DNA of 64,000 nt from JAEUNJ01 sp052035955 (GCA_052035955.1 JBPOHD010000010.1:1-64000); one strand, 5' to 3'. Numbered from the stretch's first letter, positions 29,833-41,560 are shown. A program made the numbers and translations. The notes: generated by a model not told the origin, from the sequence alone.

Positions 29833-32371
29833 CGTGGTTCTCCTGATGGGCGGGCGGGGCGGGAATGGTAAACCTGAATACGGCGCCGGCGCCGGGGGCG
29901 CCTTCGCCCCAGATGCGGCCTCCGTGGCGGAGGACGACCCGGGCACAGGATGCAAGGCCGACGCCGGTACCCTCGAATTCCTCGTGGGTGTGCAAACGCT
30001 GGAAGGGGGCGAACAGCTTGCCGGCGTGGGCCATGTCGAAACCGGCCCCGTTGTCGCGGACCGCGAAGCAGGTCTCGCCATCGGCATCCTCGGGGCCGAA
30101 GTCGATGCGCGCGTCGGCGCGTCGGGCGGAGTATTTCCAGGCATTGCCGACCAGGTTCTCGAGCAGCACGCGGAGCAGGCTGGGATCCCCCTGGACGGCG
30201 CAACCGGGCGCGATGCGCACGTCCACCCGGCGGTCGGGCGCGCTGCGCTGGAGATCCTCGACGAGCTCGGCCGCCATCTGCGACAGGTCCACCGGCTCCC
30301 GCCGCATTTCCTGGCGGGTGACGCGGGACAACTGCAGCAGGTGGTCGATCAGCAGGCTCATGCGCTGGGCGGCCTTCCTGACCCGTTGCAGGTACTCGCG
30401 GCCCTCGGTATTCAGCTGTCCGCTGCATTCCTCCGCCAGCAGGCGGGAGAAGCCCTCGATGCCGCGCAGGGGTGCGCGAAGGTCGTGGGAAATGGAGTGG
30501 GCGAAGGACTCGAGTTGCTGGTTGGCCGTGGTCAGTTCCGCGGTTCGGCGCTTGACGCGCTCCTCCAGTTCGGAGTTCAGGCGGCGAATCTCGTCCTCGG
30601 CCTGCTTGCGGTCGGTGATGTCGTGGATGAGGTTGATGGCCCAGGTCTCGGCCCCGTGGTCCACCAGTTCCGTGGCGCCGATGACCTGCCGCGGCGCCCC
30701 GACCCTGGTCATCAGCACCGTTTCATAGCTGCGCCGCGTCTTCTCGTCCCTCAGGGCGCGGACCCACCGCGCCCGATCCTCGACGCCCGGCCAGAGGCCC
30801 AGTTCGACGACCGGCCGTCCTTCGACTTCGCCATGGGTCCAGCCGAATTGCTGGCAGAAGGCTTCGTTGGCATCGATGCAGACGCCGTCGGCGGGACGCG
30901 TGATCAGGATGGGCACGGGACTGGAATGGAAGACGTGGGAGAACTTTCCCTCGGACTCCCGCAGTTCCGCCTCGGCCCGCCGCAACTCGGTGACGTCATG
31001 GACGAAGACCAGGACGTAAGTCGCCCCCTGGAGGCGGATCAGTTCCGAGGAAGCGAGGATGGTCCGGGGCTCGCCCGACTTGGTCAGCAGGACGTTCTCG
31101 AAGTCCCGGGTCCGTCCTTTGGAACGCACGGCGTCCACCCACCGGTCCCGGGCCTCCTTGCTGGGCCACAGGCCGATCTCGAGCATGGTGTGCCCGATCA
31201 TCTCTTCCCGGGTCCAGCCGAAACGGCGCAGGTAGGCTTCATTCACGTCGACGCAATGTCCGTCGGCCAGGCGGGTGATGGAGATGGCGACGGGACTGGA
31301 ATGGAATACCGTCGAGAATTTCTCCTCGGACAGGCGCAGGGCTTCCTGGGCGCGCTTGCGCTCCGTTATGTCGGCCACCAGGACGAGGACGCCCGGCTCC
31401 TTGCCCCCCGGCATGGCGGCGACCGTGATCTCGACCTCCTGTCGCGTTCCCTGGCGGGTCATGAGTCCAATGTCATAGCGGTTCTCGAACACATCGCCGG
31501 AGAGGCGGCGCAGGTGATTGCGCATCACCCGCTCCCGGTCGTCCGGATGGGCCAGATCGATGAAGCTTCCGAGGGCATTGATCTGGTCCATGTTGTAGCC
31601 GCTGAGGCGGCAGACCGCCTCGTTGGCGTAGATCACCTTGCCGCCGCGGATGATGAACAGGCCGACACCCGCATTCGACTGTGCTTCCAGCAAGGCCGAG
31701 TAGAGTTCGTGCTGGCGGCGGATCTCCTCGTCGCGTGCCGCCACCGTGGCCAACTGGGTCGCCAGTTCGTCGGAAAGCCTCCGTATCTCGGCATAGCGCG
31801 AGGTGTAGCCCTTGACGACGAAGATCGCCAGGGTGGCGGACACGGTCAGGATGAGGGCATGGATGGCGAGGATCCACCCGTCGGGCGGGGTCGTCGCCCC
31901 CGGAAGCCAGCCCCGGGCCCTGCCGACGAGGAAGAAGACCTCCGCCACGATGGTCGCCACCGTCAGGGCGACCACGGTCCCGGCGCCGGTCAGCAGGCCG
32001 CCCAGCAGCACGAAGGCCGGGTAGGCAAGGATCACGGGCGAAGACAACCCCCCGTTGATGGAGGCGGAAAGGGTCACCGCAGCCCAGCTCCCGAAGACGA
32101 GGATGTCGTAGGAGCGGGCCAGCCTGCCCCGGCGCGCGGTGACATACACCGAGGCCGCGACGGCGATCACGAGGACCAGGCCGGTCAGGCGCCGCCACTC
32201 CGAGGGAGCGAACAGCATGAGGAGTACGGCAATCATGAGGCTGCCGAAGAACATCATGCCGACGGCGATGTTCAGGAAACGCATTCCCTCCGGCCAGTAG
32301 AGGGCATCGGCCGCAGCGTCGCGGGGCATTGGCGGCACGGCCTGGGCTGGGTTGGTGTCGGCGGGTCGCAT
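29825..32371 (-). CDS. Membrane multi-PAS sensor histidine kinase
   Basis: This 848-residue protein starts at ATG 32371 with a GGAAGAG-type site. The first 190 residues contain about five transmembrane helices (NIAVGMMFFGSLMIAVLLML, LTGAGTVVALTVATIVAEVF). Three PAS domains follow (NAGVGLFIIRGGKVIYANEA; FSTVFHSSPVAISITRLADG; FSHVFHSSPVPILITRPADG), each with a PAC tail such as DITERKRAQEALRLSEEKF. HisKA has SISHDLRAPLRGIEGFSRLL, and the HATPase ends GTGVGLASCARVV. The second and third PAS units are near duplicates. There is no receiver domain and no response regulator nearby. Signal unknown. Confidence 0.9.
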   Translation of the reverse strand: MRPADTNPAQAVPPMPRDAAADALYWPEGMRFLNIAVGMMFFGSLMIAVLLMLFAPSEWRRLTGLVLVIAVAASVYVTARRGRLARSYDILVFGSWAAVTLSASINGGLSSPVILAYPAFVLLGGLLTGAGTVVALTVATIVAEVFFLVGRARGWLPGATTPPDGWILAIHALILTVSATLAIFVVKGYTSRYAEIRRLSDELATQLATVAARDEEIRRQHELYSALLEAQSNAGVGLFIIRGGKVIYANEAVCRLSGYNMDQINALGSFIDLAHPDDRERVMRNHLRRLSGDVFENRYDIGLMTRQGTRQEVEITVAAMPGGKEPGVLVLVADITERKRAQEALRLSEEKFSTVFHSSPVAISITRLADGHCVDVNEAYLRRFGWTREEMIGHTMLEIGLWPSKEARDRWVDAVRSKGRTRDFENVLLTKSGEPRTILASSELIRLQGATYVLVFVHDVTELRRAEAELRESEGKFSHVFHSSPVPILITRPADGVCIDANEAFCQQFGWTHGEVEGRPVVELGLWPGVEDRARWVRALRDEKTRRSYETVLMTRVGAPRQVIGATELVDHGAETWAINLIHDITDRKQAEDEIRRLNSELEERVKRRTAELTTANQQLESFAHSISHDLRAPLRGIEGFSRLLAEECSGQLNTEGREYLQRVRKAAQRMSLLIDHLLQLSRVTRQEMRREPVDLSQMAAELVEDLQRSAPDRRVDVRIAPGCAVQGDPSLLRVLLENLVGNAWKYSARRADARIDFGPEDADGETCFAVRDNGAGFDMAHAGKLFAPFQRLHTHEEFEGTGVGLASCARVVLRHGGRIWGEGAPGAGAVFRFTIPAPPAHQENHDA

Positions 32372-32443
32372 CCTGGGTCTCTTCCGGTTCCGGACGCCTG
32401 TCGCATCGGACCCGGATCGGCCGGGGCGACAAAACGCGACCGT

Positions 32444-32449
32444 TATAAT
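32444..32449 (+). promoter_or_regulatory. Promoter -10 box ahead of uvrD
   Basis: A perfect TATAAT lies about 100 bases before the uvrD start; the -35 region is poor. It sits in the gap between uvrD and the divergent PAS kinase gene and has the right orientation for the uvrD-hydrolase-SDR operon. Confidence 0.55.
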
Positions 32450-32549
32450 GGGCCATGTTCCGGGAAATTTCTCGATGCGAATGCCACTTCCGCGCCGGCC
32501 GGCCGGCACGTCGCGGGGCGTGGCGGGGCATCCTCCGGCCTGGCGCCCC

Positions 32550-34733
32550 ATGAACCGCAGTCCTGTTTTCCTGGGCGGCCTCAACCCGGAACAGCTGGCC
32601 GCCGTCACCTTGCCGCCGCAGCACTCGCTGATCCTCGCCGGGGCCGGCTCCGGCAAGACGCGGGTCCTCACGACCCGCATCGCCTGGCTGCTGTCCACCG
32701 GCCAGGCCGCGCCCGCATCCATACTCGCCGTGACCTTCACCAACAAGGCCTCGAAGGAGATGCAGACCCGCCTGGCAGCGATGCTGCCCGTGGACACGCG
32801 CGGCATGTGGATCGGCACTTTCCACGGCCTCTGCAATCGCTTCCTGCGCGCCCACCACCGGGACGCCAACCTGCCGAAACTGTTCCAGATCCTCGATTCG
32901 GCGGACCAACTGGCCAGCATCAAGCGGCTGCTGAAGGCCCTCGACGCGGACGACGAGAAGTTTCCGCCGCGGGAGCTCCAGCACTTCATCAATGCGCAAA
33001 AGGAGGCCGGATTGCGCGCCAGTGCCGTGGAGGCCTGGGACGACTATGCCCGGCGACGGGTGGAGTTCTACGACGCCTACGATGCCCAGTGCCAACGGGA
33101 AGGCGTCGTCGATTTCCCGGAGCTGTTGCTGCGTTCCTTCGAGGTGCTGTCCCGCAACGAGCCGCTGCGCCGGCATTACCAGGAACGCTTCCGGCACATC
33201 CTGGTGGACGAGTTCCAGGATACGAACGTCCTCCAGTACCGCTGGCTGAAGCTGCTGGCAGGTTCGCTGGAGGAGGATCGCGGCGCCCGATTGTTCTGCG
33301 TCGGCGACGACGACCAGTCGATCTACCGCTTCCGTGGCGCCGAGGTCGGCAACATGCGCGACTTCGAGCGCGAATTCCAGGTCAGTCACGTCATCCGCCT
33401 GGAACAGAACTATCGTTCCCACGGCAACATCCTCGACGCGGCGAACGCCATCATCCACAACAACGCGCGGCGCCTGGGCAAGAACCTGTGGACGGAAGCC
33501 GGCGCCGGTGAGCCGATCCGCGTCTTCGAGGCCATCTCCGATGGGGAGGAGGCCCGGTGGATCGTCGAGGAGGTGAGGGCCCTGGCCAGGGATGGCCATG
33601 CCCGCGCCGAGATCGCCCTCCTCTACCGTTCCAACGCCCAGTCCCGCATCCTCGAGCATTCCCTGTTCTCTGCCGGCATACCCTACCGCGTCTACGGCGG
33701 CCTGCGCTTCTTCGAACGCCAAGAGGTCAAGCATGCGCTCGCCTACCTGCGCCTGATCGCCAATCCGGACGACGACACGGCCTTCGCACGGGTAGTCAAC
33801 TTCCCCACCCGGGGGATAGGCGCCCGCAGCCTGGAGAACCTCCAGGACGCTGCACGTGCCGCGGGAACTAGCCTGCACGGCGCCATCCCGGCCCTCTCGG
33901 GCAAGGCCGGCGCATCGTTGGGAGCTTTCGCAGCCCTGCTGGCGCAACTGCGGGACGCCGCCCACCTGCCCCTCCCCGAATTGGTGGACCACGTGGTCGA
34001 ACTATCCGGCCTGCGGGAGCACTACAGGAACGAGAAGGAGGGCCAGGACCGCCTGGAGAACCTGGACGAGCTGGTCAATGCAGCGGCCAATTTCGTTGCC
34101 GAGGAAGGTGCGGTGGGCGAGGAGGGAGAACTGTCGGCCGACCTGGTGGCCTTCCTGGCCCACGCCGCCCTGGAGGCCGGCGAGCATCAGGCGGGCGAAG
34201 GCGACGACGCGCTGCAGTTGATGACCGTCCACTCGGCGAAGGGCCTGGAATTCAACGTCGTCTTCATCAGCGGGCTGGAGGAAGGGCTCTTCCCCCACGA
34301 GAACTCGATGCTCGAGGAGGATGGTCTCGAGGAGGAACGGCGGCTGATGTACGTGGCCGTCACCCGCGCCCGGCATCGCCTCTATCTCTCCTTCGCCCAG
34401 ACCCGCATGCTGCACGGCCAGACCCGCTACAGCCTGCCGTCGCGCTTTCTCGACGAGATCCCCGCCGGCCTGCTCAAGTGGCTGACGCCGCGCCAGGCCA
34501 AGGGCGGGTTCGCGCGGGAACCATCATCGATGGACTACGGGGCCGCCCGTCGCCAGCCGGCGGACCGGGACGGCGGCTTCCGCGTCGGCCAGACGGTGGA
34601 ACATGCCAGGTTCGGCATCGGCATCATCGTCAATGCGGAAGGCGGTGGACAGGATGCGCGGGTGCAGGTGAATTTCGGCGCGGAGGGCATGAAGTGGCTG
34701 GCCTTGTCCGTGGCCAAGCTGACGCCGCTCTGA
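32550..34733 (+). CDS. uvrD: DNA helicase II, UvrD/PcrA family
   Basis: This 727-residue protein is read from ATG 32550 (MNRSPVFLGGLNPEQLAAVT); an in-frame ATG at 32475 would add a Pro/Arg-rich stretch not seen in the family. The SF1 helicase motifs are in order: Q motif LNPEQLAAV, Walker A AGAGSGKTRVLTTR, VDEFQDTN, VGDDDQSIYRFRGA, LEQNYRS and VAVTRARHRLYLS. The C-terminal Tudor-like end (VEHARFGIGIIVNAEG) contacts RNA polymerase in relatives. It unwinds DNA 3'-5' in mismatch and excision repair. It is first in a three-gene operon. Confidence 0.96.
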   Translation: MNRSPVFLGGLNPEQLAAVTLPPQHSLILAGAGSGKTRVLTTRIAWLLSTGQAAPASILAVTFTNKASKEMQTRLAAMLPVDTRGMWIGTFHGLCNRFLRAHHRDANLPKLFQILDSADQLASIKRLLKALDADDEKFPPRELQHFINAQKEAGLRASAVEAWDDYARRRVEFYDAYDAQCQREGVVDFPELLLRSFEVLSRNEPLRRHYQERFRHILVDEFQDTNVLQYRWLKLLAGSLEEDRGARLFCVGDDDQSIYRFRGAEVGNMRDFEREFQVSHVIRLEQNYRSHGNILDAANAIIHNNARRLGKNLWTEAGAGEPIRVFEAISDGEEARWIVEEVRALARDGHARAEIALLYRSNAQSRILEHSLFSAGIPYRVYGGLRFFERQEVKHALAYLRLIANPDDDTAFARVVNFPTRGIGARSLENLQDAARAAGTSLHGAIPALSGKAGASLGAFAALLAQLRDAAHLPLPELVDHVVELSGLREHYRNEKEGQDRLENLDELVNAAANFVAEEGAVGEEGELSADLVAFLAHAALEAGEHQAGEGDDALQLMTVHSAKGLEFNVVFISGLEEGLFPHENSMLEEDGLEEERRLMYVAVTRARHRLYLSFAQTRMLHGQTRYSLPSRFLDEIPAGLLKWLTPRQAKGGFAREPSSMDYGAARRQPADRDGGFRVGQTVEHARFGIGIIVNAEGGGQDARVQVNFGAEGMKWLALSVAKLTPL

Positions 34734-34742
34734 GGAGGAACG

Positions 34743-35519
34743 ATGAAGGCGAATGTGAATGGGATCGCAGTCGAGTACCAGGTGGAGGGGACGGGGCCAT
34801 GGGTCATGCTCTCCCACTCCCTGTCCACGGACCGCAGCATGTGGGACGAGCAGGCTTCGGTACTGGCGTCGCGCCATTCGGTCCTGCGTTACGACACCCG
34901 CGGTCACGGGGGCACCGATGCGCCGCCGGCGCCCTACCGCTTCGAGGACCTGGCCGCCGACGCCCTGGGATTGCTCGACGTGCTGGGTATCGAGCGCGTT
35001 CGTTTCGTTGGCCTGTCCATGGGCGGCATGATCGGCCAGCACCTGGCCTTGGCGGCGCCCGAGCGCCTGGAGAGGATGGTCATCTGCAGCAGCACCAGCC
35101 GCATACCGGCCGAGGGGCGGCAGATCTGGGCCGAACGCATCGCCACCGTCCGGGCCGGCGGCATGGCGGCGATGGTCGAGTCGACCCTCGGTCGCTGGTT
35201 CACCGAAGGCTTCAGGCAGGACCACCCCGATGTCATGGAACGGATCGGCGGCCTGATCAGGAACTCACCCCCCGAGGGCTACATCGGCTGCGGCATGGCC
35301 ATCCGCGACCTGGACATCACCGCCCGGCTGGCTGCCGTGCGCACGCCCACCCTGGTCGTGGTCGGCGAACAGGACCCCGGCACGCCGGTCGCGGCGAGCC
35401 GCGCCATCGCCGAGGCCATCCCCGGGGCGCGGCTGGAGATCATCCCCGACGCCTCACACCTCTGCAACATCCAGCAGGCCGGAACCTTCAACCGGCTGCT
35501 GCTGGATTTCCTTTCCTGA
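34743..35519 (+). CDS. Alpha/beta hydrolase, 3-oxoadipate enol-lactonase-like
   Basis: This 258-residue protein has a full catalytic set: nucleophile Ser in VGLSMGGMIGQHLA, acid Asp in VVGEQDPGTPV and His in IPDASHLCNIQQ. The overall pattern (MLSHSLSTDRSMWDEQASVL, RYDTRGHGGTDAP) is that of PcaD-type enol-lactone hydrolases, the last ring-opening step of the beta-ketoadipate pathway. Other pca genes are absent here, so the true ester or lactone substrate is open. It lies nine bases after uvrD and nine bases before an SDR gene. Confidence 0.82.
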   Translation: MKANVNGIAVEYQVEGTGPWVMLSHSLSTDRSMWDEQASVLASRHSVLRYDTRGHGGTDAPPAPYRFEDLAADALGLLDVLGIERVRFVGLSMGGMIGQHLALAAPERLERMVICSSTSRIPAEGRQIWAERIATVRAGGMAAMVESTLGRWFTEGFRQDHPDVMERIGGLIRNSPPEGYIGCGMAIRDLDITARLAAVRTPTLVVVGEQDPGTPVAASRAIAEAIPGARLEIIPDASHLCNIQQAGTFNRLLLDFLS

Positions 35520-35528
35520 GGAGGCGCC

Positions 35529-36308
35529 ATGGATCTGGGAATCCGCGACCGCAAGGCCCTCGTCTGCGCCGCAAGCCGGGGACTGGGCCGGGCCTGTGCC
35601 TTCGCCCTGGCCCGGGAGGGCGTCCATCTGACCCTGGTCGCCCGCGGCCGCGAGGCCCTGGAAGCGACCGCCGATGAAATCCGCCGGGACACCGGCATCG
35701 CCGTGACCACCGTCGCCGCGGACATCGTAACCATGGAGGGCCGGGCAGCCGCCCTGGACGCCTGTCCGGCACCGGACATCCTGATCAACAACGCCGGCGG
35801 CCCGCCGCCCGGGGACTTCCGGGACTGGAGCCGGGACGACTGGCTGGCCGCCCTCGATGCCAACATGCTGACACCCATCGAACTGATCAGGGCAACGGTG
35901 GATGGCATGATCGATCGCCGCTTCGGACGCGTCGTGAATATCACCTCCGGGGCGGTGAAGGCGCCCATCGACGTGCTGGGCCTGTCCAACGGCGCCCGCT
36001 CCGGGCTGACGGGCTTCGTCGCCGGACTGGCCCGCAAGACCGTGCGCCACAACGTCACCATCAACAATCTGCTGCCCGGCTTTTTCGCCACCGACCGCAT
36101 GAACGCGGTGATCGGCGGCGCCGCCAAGGCGCGTGGCATTTCCTTCGAGGCGGCGATGGCGGAGCGGGTGGCGACGATCCCGGCCGGCCGGATCGGCGAT
36201 CCGCAGGAATTCGGCGCCGCCTGCGCCTGGCTGTGCAGCGCCCAGGCCGCTTTCATCACCGGCCAGAACTGGCTGCTCGACGGCGGCGCCTACCCGGGCA
36301 CCTTCTAA
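35529..36308 (+). CDS. Short-chain dehydrogenase-like protein lacking the YxxxK motif
   Basis: This 259-residue protein has the SDR Rossmann start (ALVCAASRGLGRACAFALAR), NNAG-type motif (LINNAGGPPPGD) and the usual catalytic Ser (S140 in NITSGAV). Where Tyr and Lys are expected, 13 and 17 residues on, it has SNGAR (S153, R157). A recognised branch of SDR-like proteins shares this type of change, so it is probably not a sequencing error; normal hydride transfer seems doubtful. It may bind NADP(H) and a ligand, or use another chemistry. It ends the uvrD operon. Confidence 0.85.
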   Translation: MDLGIRDRKALVCAASRGLGRACAFALAREGVHLTLVARGREALEATADEIRRDTGIAVTTVAADIVTMEGRAAALDACPAPDILINNAGGPPPGDFRDWSRDDWLAALDANMLTPIELIRATVDGMIDRRFGRVVNITSGAVKAPIDVLGLSNGARSGLTGFVAGLARKTVRHNVTINNLLPGFFATDRMNAVIGGAAKARGISFEAAMAERVATIPAGRIGDPQEFGAACAWLCSAQAAFITGQNWLLDGGAYPGTF

Positions 36309-36400
36309 GCCGGCACCTTCTGAGGCACCCCGGGATCCTTCGCCGGGGGCATCCGCCGATTGACAGGGCGCCGCGGCTTTTCCCGGCGGGGCCGCTAACG

Positions 36401-36427
36401 AAAAAGGCCCCGCGACAGCGCGGGGCC
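36401..36427 (-). terminator. Rho-independent terminator of rpoD
   Basis: GGCCCCGCG (36406-36414) and CGCGGGGCC (36419-36427) form a nine-pair stem with a four-base loop, and on the minus strand five T follow directly. It starts 23 bases after the rpoD stop. On the plus strand there is no T-run, so it serves mainly rpoD. Confidence 0.85.
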
Positions 36428-36449
36428 CCAGATTCGCCGGATGGCGGGA

Positions 36450-38765
<2,316 letters not shown>

Positions 38766-38856
38766 CTGCTTCCTCGGAATCACGCAGCCCAAAGCCCGTG
38801 CGGCCTCGGCCGCTTAGGTTCGCCTCGTGGATTCGGCGAAAATGGGGAAACCGTTC

Positions 38857-38862
38857 ATTATA
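38857..38862 (-). promoter_or_regulatory. Promoter -10 box of rpoD
   Basis: On the minus strand a perfect TATAAT lies about 90 bases before the rpoD start, in the 162-base gap after dnaG. The -35 region (TGGGTT-like at 17 bases) is weak. It would allow rpoD expression independent of the upstream operon promoter. Confidence 0.5.
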
Positions 38863-38927
38863 CGCGAGAAAGAGCCCAAAACCCAGGCCTGTTCCTCACC
38901 CGACCATGGCCGGCCCTATCAGCCGGG

Positions 38928-40700
38928 TCAGGCCTTCCGTTCGCGACTGGAGGCTTCGTCCTTGAGCCAGGCGAGAAGTTCCTCCCAGCGCTTCGCCTCC
39001 TCGACCGTCAGGGCGGCCCGCCGGGACGTCAGTTCGGCCAGTTCGTCCTTCCTGGCCTTTGTCCGGACACGTACCACGGCATCGCTGAACTCCTGCTCCT
39101 CGGCACCCTCGTCGGCCTGGTCGTCGATGCTGGCGGCGATCTCGCCAATGACGGGCTCATGGGGTCCGCCGCGGAAATACTCGAAGATCAGGGCCAGCTT
39201 TCCGGAAGCCAGCTCTCCGTGGTCGAGGGCATCGGCGATGGCATGGAGCAGCGCACCGTAGCGGTCTTCCCGATCGATCAGTTCCAGCGGCAGGCGCGCC
39301 GCGCGCTCCGGCCGGCGCAGGACGTGACGCAGGAGGGTGCGAACCTGGGACACCTCGAGGGTCCGCGGCTGGCGCCGGGGTGGAGCGCGGCCGGTGGCGA
39401 GCGGCTTCAGTCCGCACTGGGCCGCGACCTCGGCCTCCGCAAGCGCGCTGGCGCCGGCCAGGGCCTTCACCATCTGGACGCGCAGGACCGGCGCGGCAAG
39501 GCGCTGCAGCAGCGGTTTCGCCTCGTGGACGAGTTGCGCGCGCCCCTCGGCCGAGCCGAGGTCTGCGTGGGACTTGAGCTCACGCATCATGAACTCGGAA
39601 AGGGCCGTCGGACGGGCCACCAGGGCCTGGAAGGCCTCCGTCCCCTCCGCGCGCACGAAACTGTCCGGGTCGTGCTCGGGGGGCAGGAAGAGGAAGCCGG
39701 CGAAGCGGTCGTCGGTCAGGTGCTCGAGGCTCGCCTCGAGCGCCCGCCAGGCGGCCTTGCGCCCGGCCGCGTCGCCGTCGAAGCAGAAGACGATGCGGCT
39801 GGCCTGGCGAAGCAGCTTCTGCACATGCACGGGGGTCGTGGCGGTACCCAGCGTCGCCACGGCATTGCCGACGCCGTGCTGGGCCAGGGCGACCACGTCC
39901 ATGTAGCCCTCGACCACGATGACCGTGTCCCGCTCGCGGATGGCCTGCCGGGCCTGGACCAGGCCATAGAGTTCCCGCCCCTTTTCGAACAGGGGCGTCT
40001 CCGGCGAATTGAGGTACTTCGGGCCGCTGTCGGCGCCCTTGTCCCCCGCCAGGATGCGGCCGCCGAAACCGATCACGTTGCCCCTCTGGTCCAGGATGGG
40101 GAACATGATCCGGTCGCGGAAGCGGTCGTAGCGCCGGCCCTGGTCGTTGTCGATCACGAGTCCGCATTCGAGGAGGGCCGAATCGCCGTAGTCGGGAAAG
40201 ACCCGCTGCAGGCCCTGCCACTCCTCGGGCGCATAACCGAGGCCGAAGCGCGCCGCCACCTCGCCCGTGAGCCCGCGGGACTTCAGGTAGTCGATCGCCT
40301 TGGGGGAAGCCTTGAGTTGATCCCTGTAGAAACGGGCCGCCCGCGCCATCAACTCGGTCAGCGGGGCCTTCCTGGCCTGGGTGGCCGCCCGGGCCGCGTC
40401 GGTGCCCGACTCCCGGGGCACCTGCAGGCCGGCATGGCTGGCCAGGTCCTCCACGGCCTCGACGAAGCCGAGGCCGGCATACTGCATGAGGAAGCCGATG
40501 GCCGTCCCATGGGCGCCGCAACCGAAGCAGTGGTAGAACTGCTTGGACGGACTGACGGTGAAGGACGGCGTCTTCTCGGAATGGAAGGGACAACAGGCCG
40601 AGTAGTTGGCGCCCGCCTTCTTCAGCGTGACGTAGCGCTCGACCACGTCGACGATGTCGACGCGGGCGAGCAGTTCCTGGATGAAGCTCTCGGGGATCAC
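38928..40700 (-). CDS. dnaG: DNA primase
   Basis: This 590-residue protein starts with GTG 40700 (MIPESFIQELLARVDIVDVV). The CHC2 zinc finger is CCPFHSEKTPSF with YHCFGCGAHG. The TOPRIM domain carries VVEGYMDVVALAQHG and the later FCFDGDAAGRKAA acidic residues. The C-terminal 130 residues form the helicase-binding domain. It makes RNA primers at the replication fork. It lies 18 bases after yqeY. Confidence 0.97.
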   Translation of the reverse strand: MIPESFIQELLARVDIVDVVERYVTLKKAGANYSACCPFHSEKTPSFTVSPSKQFYHCFGCGAHGTAIGFLMQYAGLGFVEAVEDLASHAGLQVPRESGTDAARAATQARKAPLTELMARAARFYRDQLKASPKAIDYLKSRGLTGEVAARFGLGYAPEEWQGLQRVFPDYGDSALLECGLVIDNDQGRRYDRFRDRIMFPILDQRGNVIGFGGRILAGDKGADSGPKYLNSPETPLFEKGRELYGLVQARQAIRERDTVIVVEGYMDVVALAQHGVGNAVATLGTATTPVHVQKLLRQASRIVFCFDGDAAGRKAAWRALEASLEHLTDDRFAGFLFLPPEHDPDSFVRAEGTEAFQALVARPTALSEFMMRELKSHADLGSAEGRAQLVHEAKPLLQRLAAPVLRVQMVKALAGASALAEAEVAAQCGLKPLATGRAPPRRQPRTLEVSQVRTLLRHVLRRPERAARLPLELIDREDRYGALLHAIADALDHGELASGKLALIFEYFRGGPHEPVIGEIAASIDDQADEGAEEQEFSDAVVRVRTKARKDELAELTSRRAALTVEEAKRWEELLAWLKDEASSRERKA

Positions 40701-40718
40701 GGCGCGATTATGCGCCGG

Positions 40719-41168
40719 TCACACCGCGGCCAACTTCGCCTTGATCAGCCTGGAGACTTCGCCCATGTCGGCGCGGCCCGCCACCCGGGGCTTCACCAGC
40801 GCCATCACCTTGCCCATGTCAGCCATGCCCTTGGCGCCCGACTCGGCGAGGGCCTCGACGACGGCGGCCTCCACCTCGGCCGGCGAGAGGGACTGGGGCA
40901 TGTAGTCGGAGAGTACCTCGACCTCGAACTTTTCCGCGTCGGCCAGATCCTGGCGCTTGGCAGCCTCGTACTGGGTGATGGAATCCCGGCGCTGCTTGAG
41001 CATCTTCTCGATGACCTGGATCACCGCCGTGTCGTCCAGGTCGATGCGCTCGTCCACCTCCTTCTGCTTCATGGCGGCGAGCAGCAGGCGGATGGCGGCG
41101 AGGCGGGCGGTTTCCCGTGCCTTCATGGCCGTCTTCATGTCCTCGTTGATGCGTGTTTTCAGCGACAT
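40719..41168 (-). CDS. yqeY: GatB/YqeY domain protein
   Basis: This 149-residue protein with GGGAGA ahead of its ATG is full length for YqeY (MSLKTRINEDMKTAMKARET, RRDSITQYEAAKRQDLADAE, YMPQSLSPAEVEAAV). It resembles the tail domain of GatB and may help tRNA-dependent amidation, but its job is not settled. It sits between rpsU and dnaG, as in many bacteria, 28 bases after a terminator-like hairpin that likely lowers its expression relative to rpsU. Confidence 0.92.
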   Translation of the reverse strand: MSLKTRINEDMKTAMKARETARLAAIRLLLAAMKQKEVDERIDLDDTAVIQVIEKMLKQRRDSITQYEAAKRQDLADAEKFEVEVLSDYMPQSLSPAEVEAAVVEALAESGAKGMADMGKVMALVKPRVAGRADMGEVSRLIKAKLAAV

Positions 41169-41191
41169 CGGTTTCTCCCGGCAACAAAAAC

Positions 41192-41215
41192 GCCAAAACC
41201 GCCGGAAGGCGGTTT
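41192..41215 (-). terminator. Attenuator/terminator between rpsU and yqeY
   Basis: AAACCGCC (41196-41203) and GGCGGTTT (41208-41215) form an eight-pair stem with a four-base loop, and on the minus strand TTTT and then TTTTT follow. It lies just after rpsU and before yqeY, so part of the transcripts should stop here, as known for the rpsU-dnaG boundary in E. coli. Confidence 0.75.
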
Positions 41216-41257
41216 CGACTGGATGCTCACGGCGACGCCGGCCCGGCCGGCGGCGGA

Positions 41258-41470
41258 TCAGTAGAGCTTGGGCGGCAGGGTCTGGCTGCGGATGCGCTTG
41301 TGATGGCGCTTCACGGCAGCCGCCAGCTTGCGCTTGCGCTCGGAGGTGGGCTTCTCGTAGAACTCGCGGGCGCGCAGTTCGGTCAGCAGACCGGTCTTTT
41401 CGATGGTGCGCTTGAAGCGGCGGATGGCCACCTCGAAGGGTTCGTTTTCCTTGACGCGGATACCAGGCAT
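41258..41470 (-). CDS. rpsU: Ribosomal protein bS21
   Basis: This 70-residue protein (MPGIRVKENEPFEVAIRRFK to LPPKLY) is strongly basic and has the standard length for S21. It starts at ATG 41470 with AAGGAA eight bases ahead. S21 is a late-binding 30S protein near the anti-Shine-Dalgarno helix. It opens the macromolecular synthesis operon and diverges from tsaD. Confidence 0.97.
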   Translation of the reverse strand: MPGIRVKENEPFEVAIRRFKRTIEKTGLLTELRAREFYEKPTSERKRKLAAAVKRHHKRIRSQTLPPKLY

Positions 41471-41522
41471 GCGGATTTCCTTGAATGCCCCGGAGAGGGG
41501 CTCGACTTGAGCGAAGCGCGCG

Positions 41523-41550
41523 ATTTTATCCGTTTTTTCGGCCGCGTCAA
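41523..41550 (-). promoter_or_regulatory. Promoter of the rpsU operon
   Basis: On the minus strand TTGACG (41545-41550) and TAAAAT (41523-41528) are separated by 16 bases, a good sigma-70 match. The start of transcription should lie about 45 bases before the rpsU ATG. It overlaps the region of the divergent tsaD promoter. Confidence 0.75.
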
Positions 41551-41560
41551 AGGGTTCCCG

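Noticed and set aside
29624..33511. Open plus-strand frame of 1295 codons across the hydratase, PAS kinase and uvrD start
   Set aside because: Shadow frame; it crosses gene borders and overlaps uvrD in another frame, while the real proteins show clear domains.
41196..41215. Hairpin before yqeY as a riboswitch
   Set aside because: It is a simple stem with U-runs after rpsU, explained as the known type of attenuating terminator in this operon.
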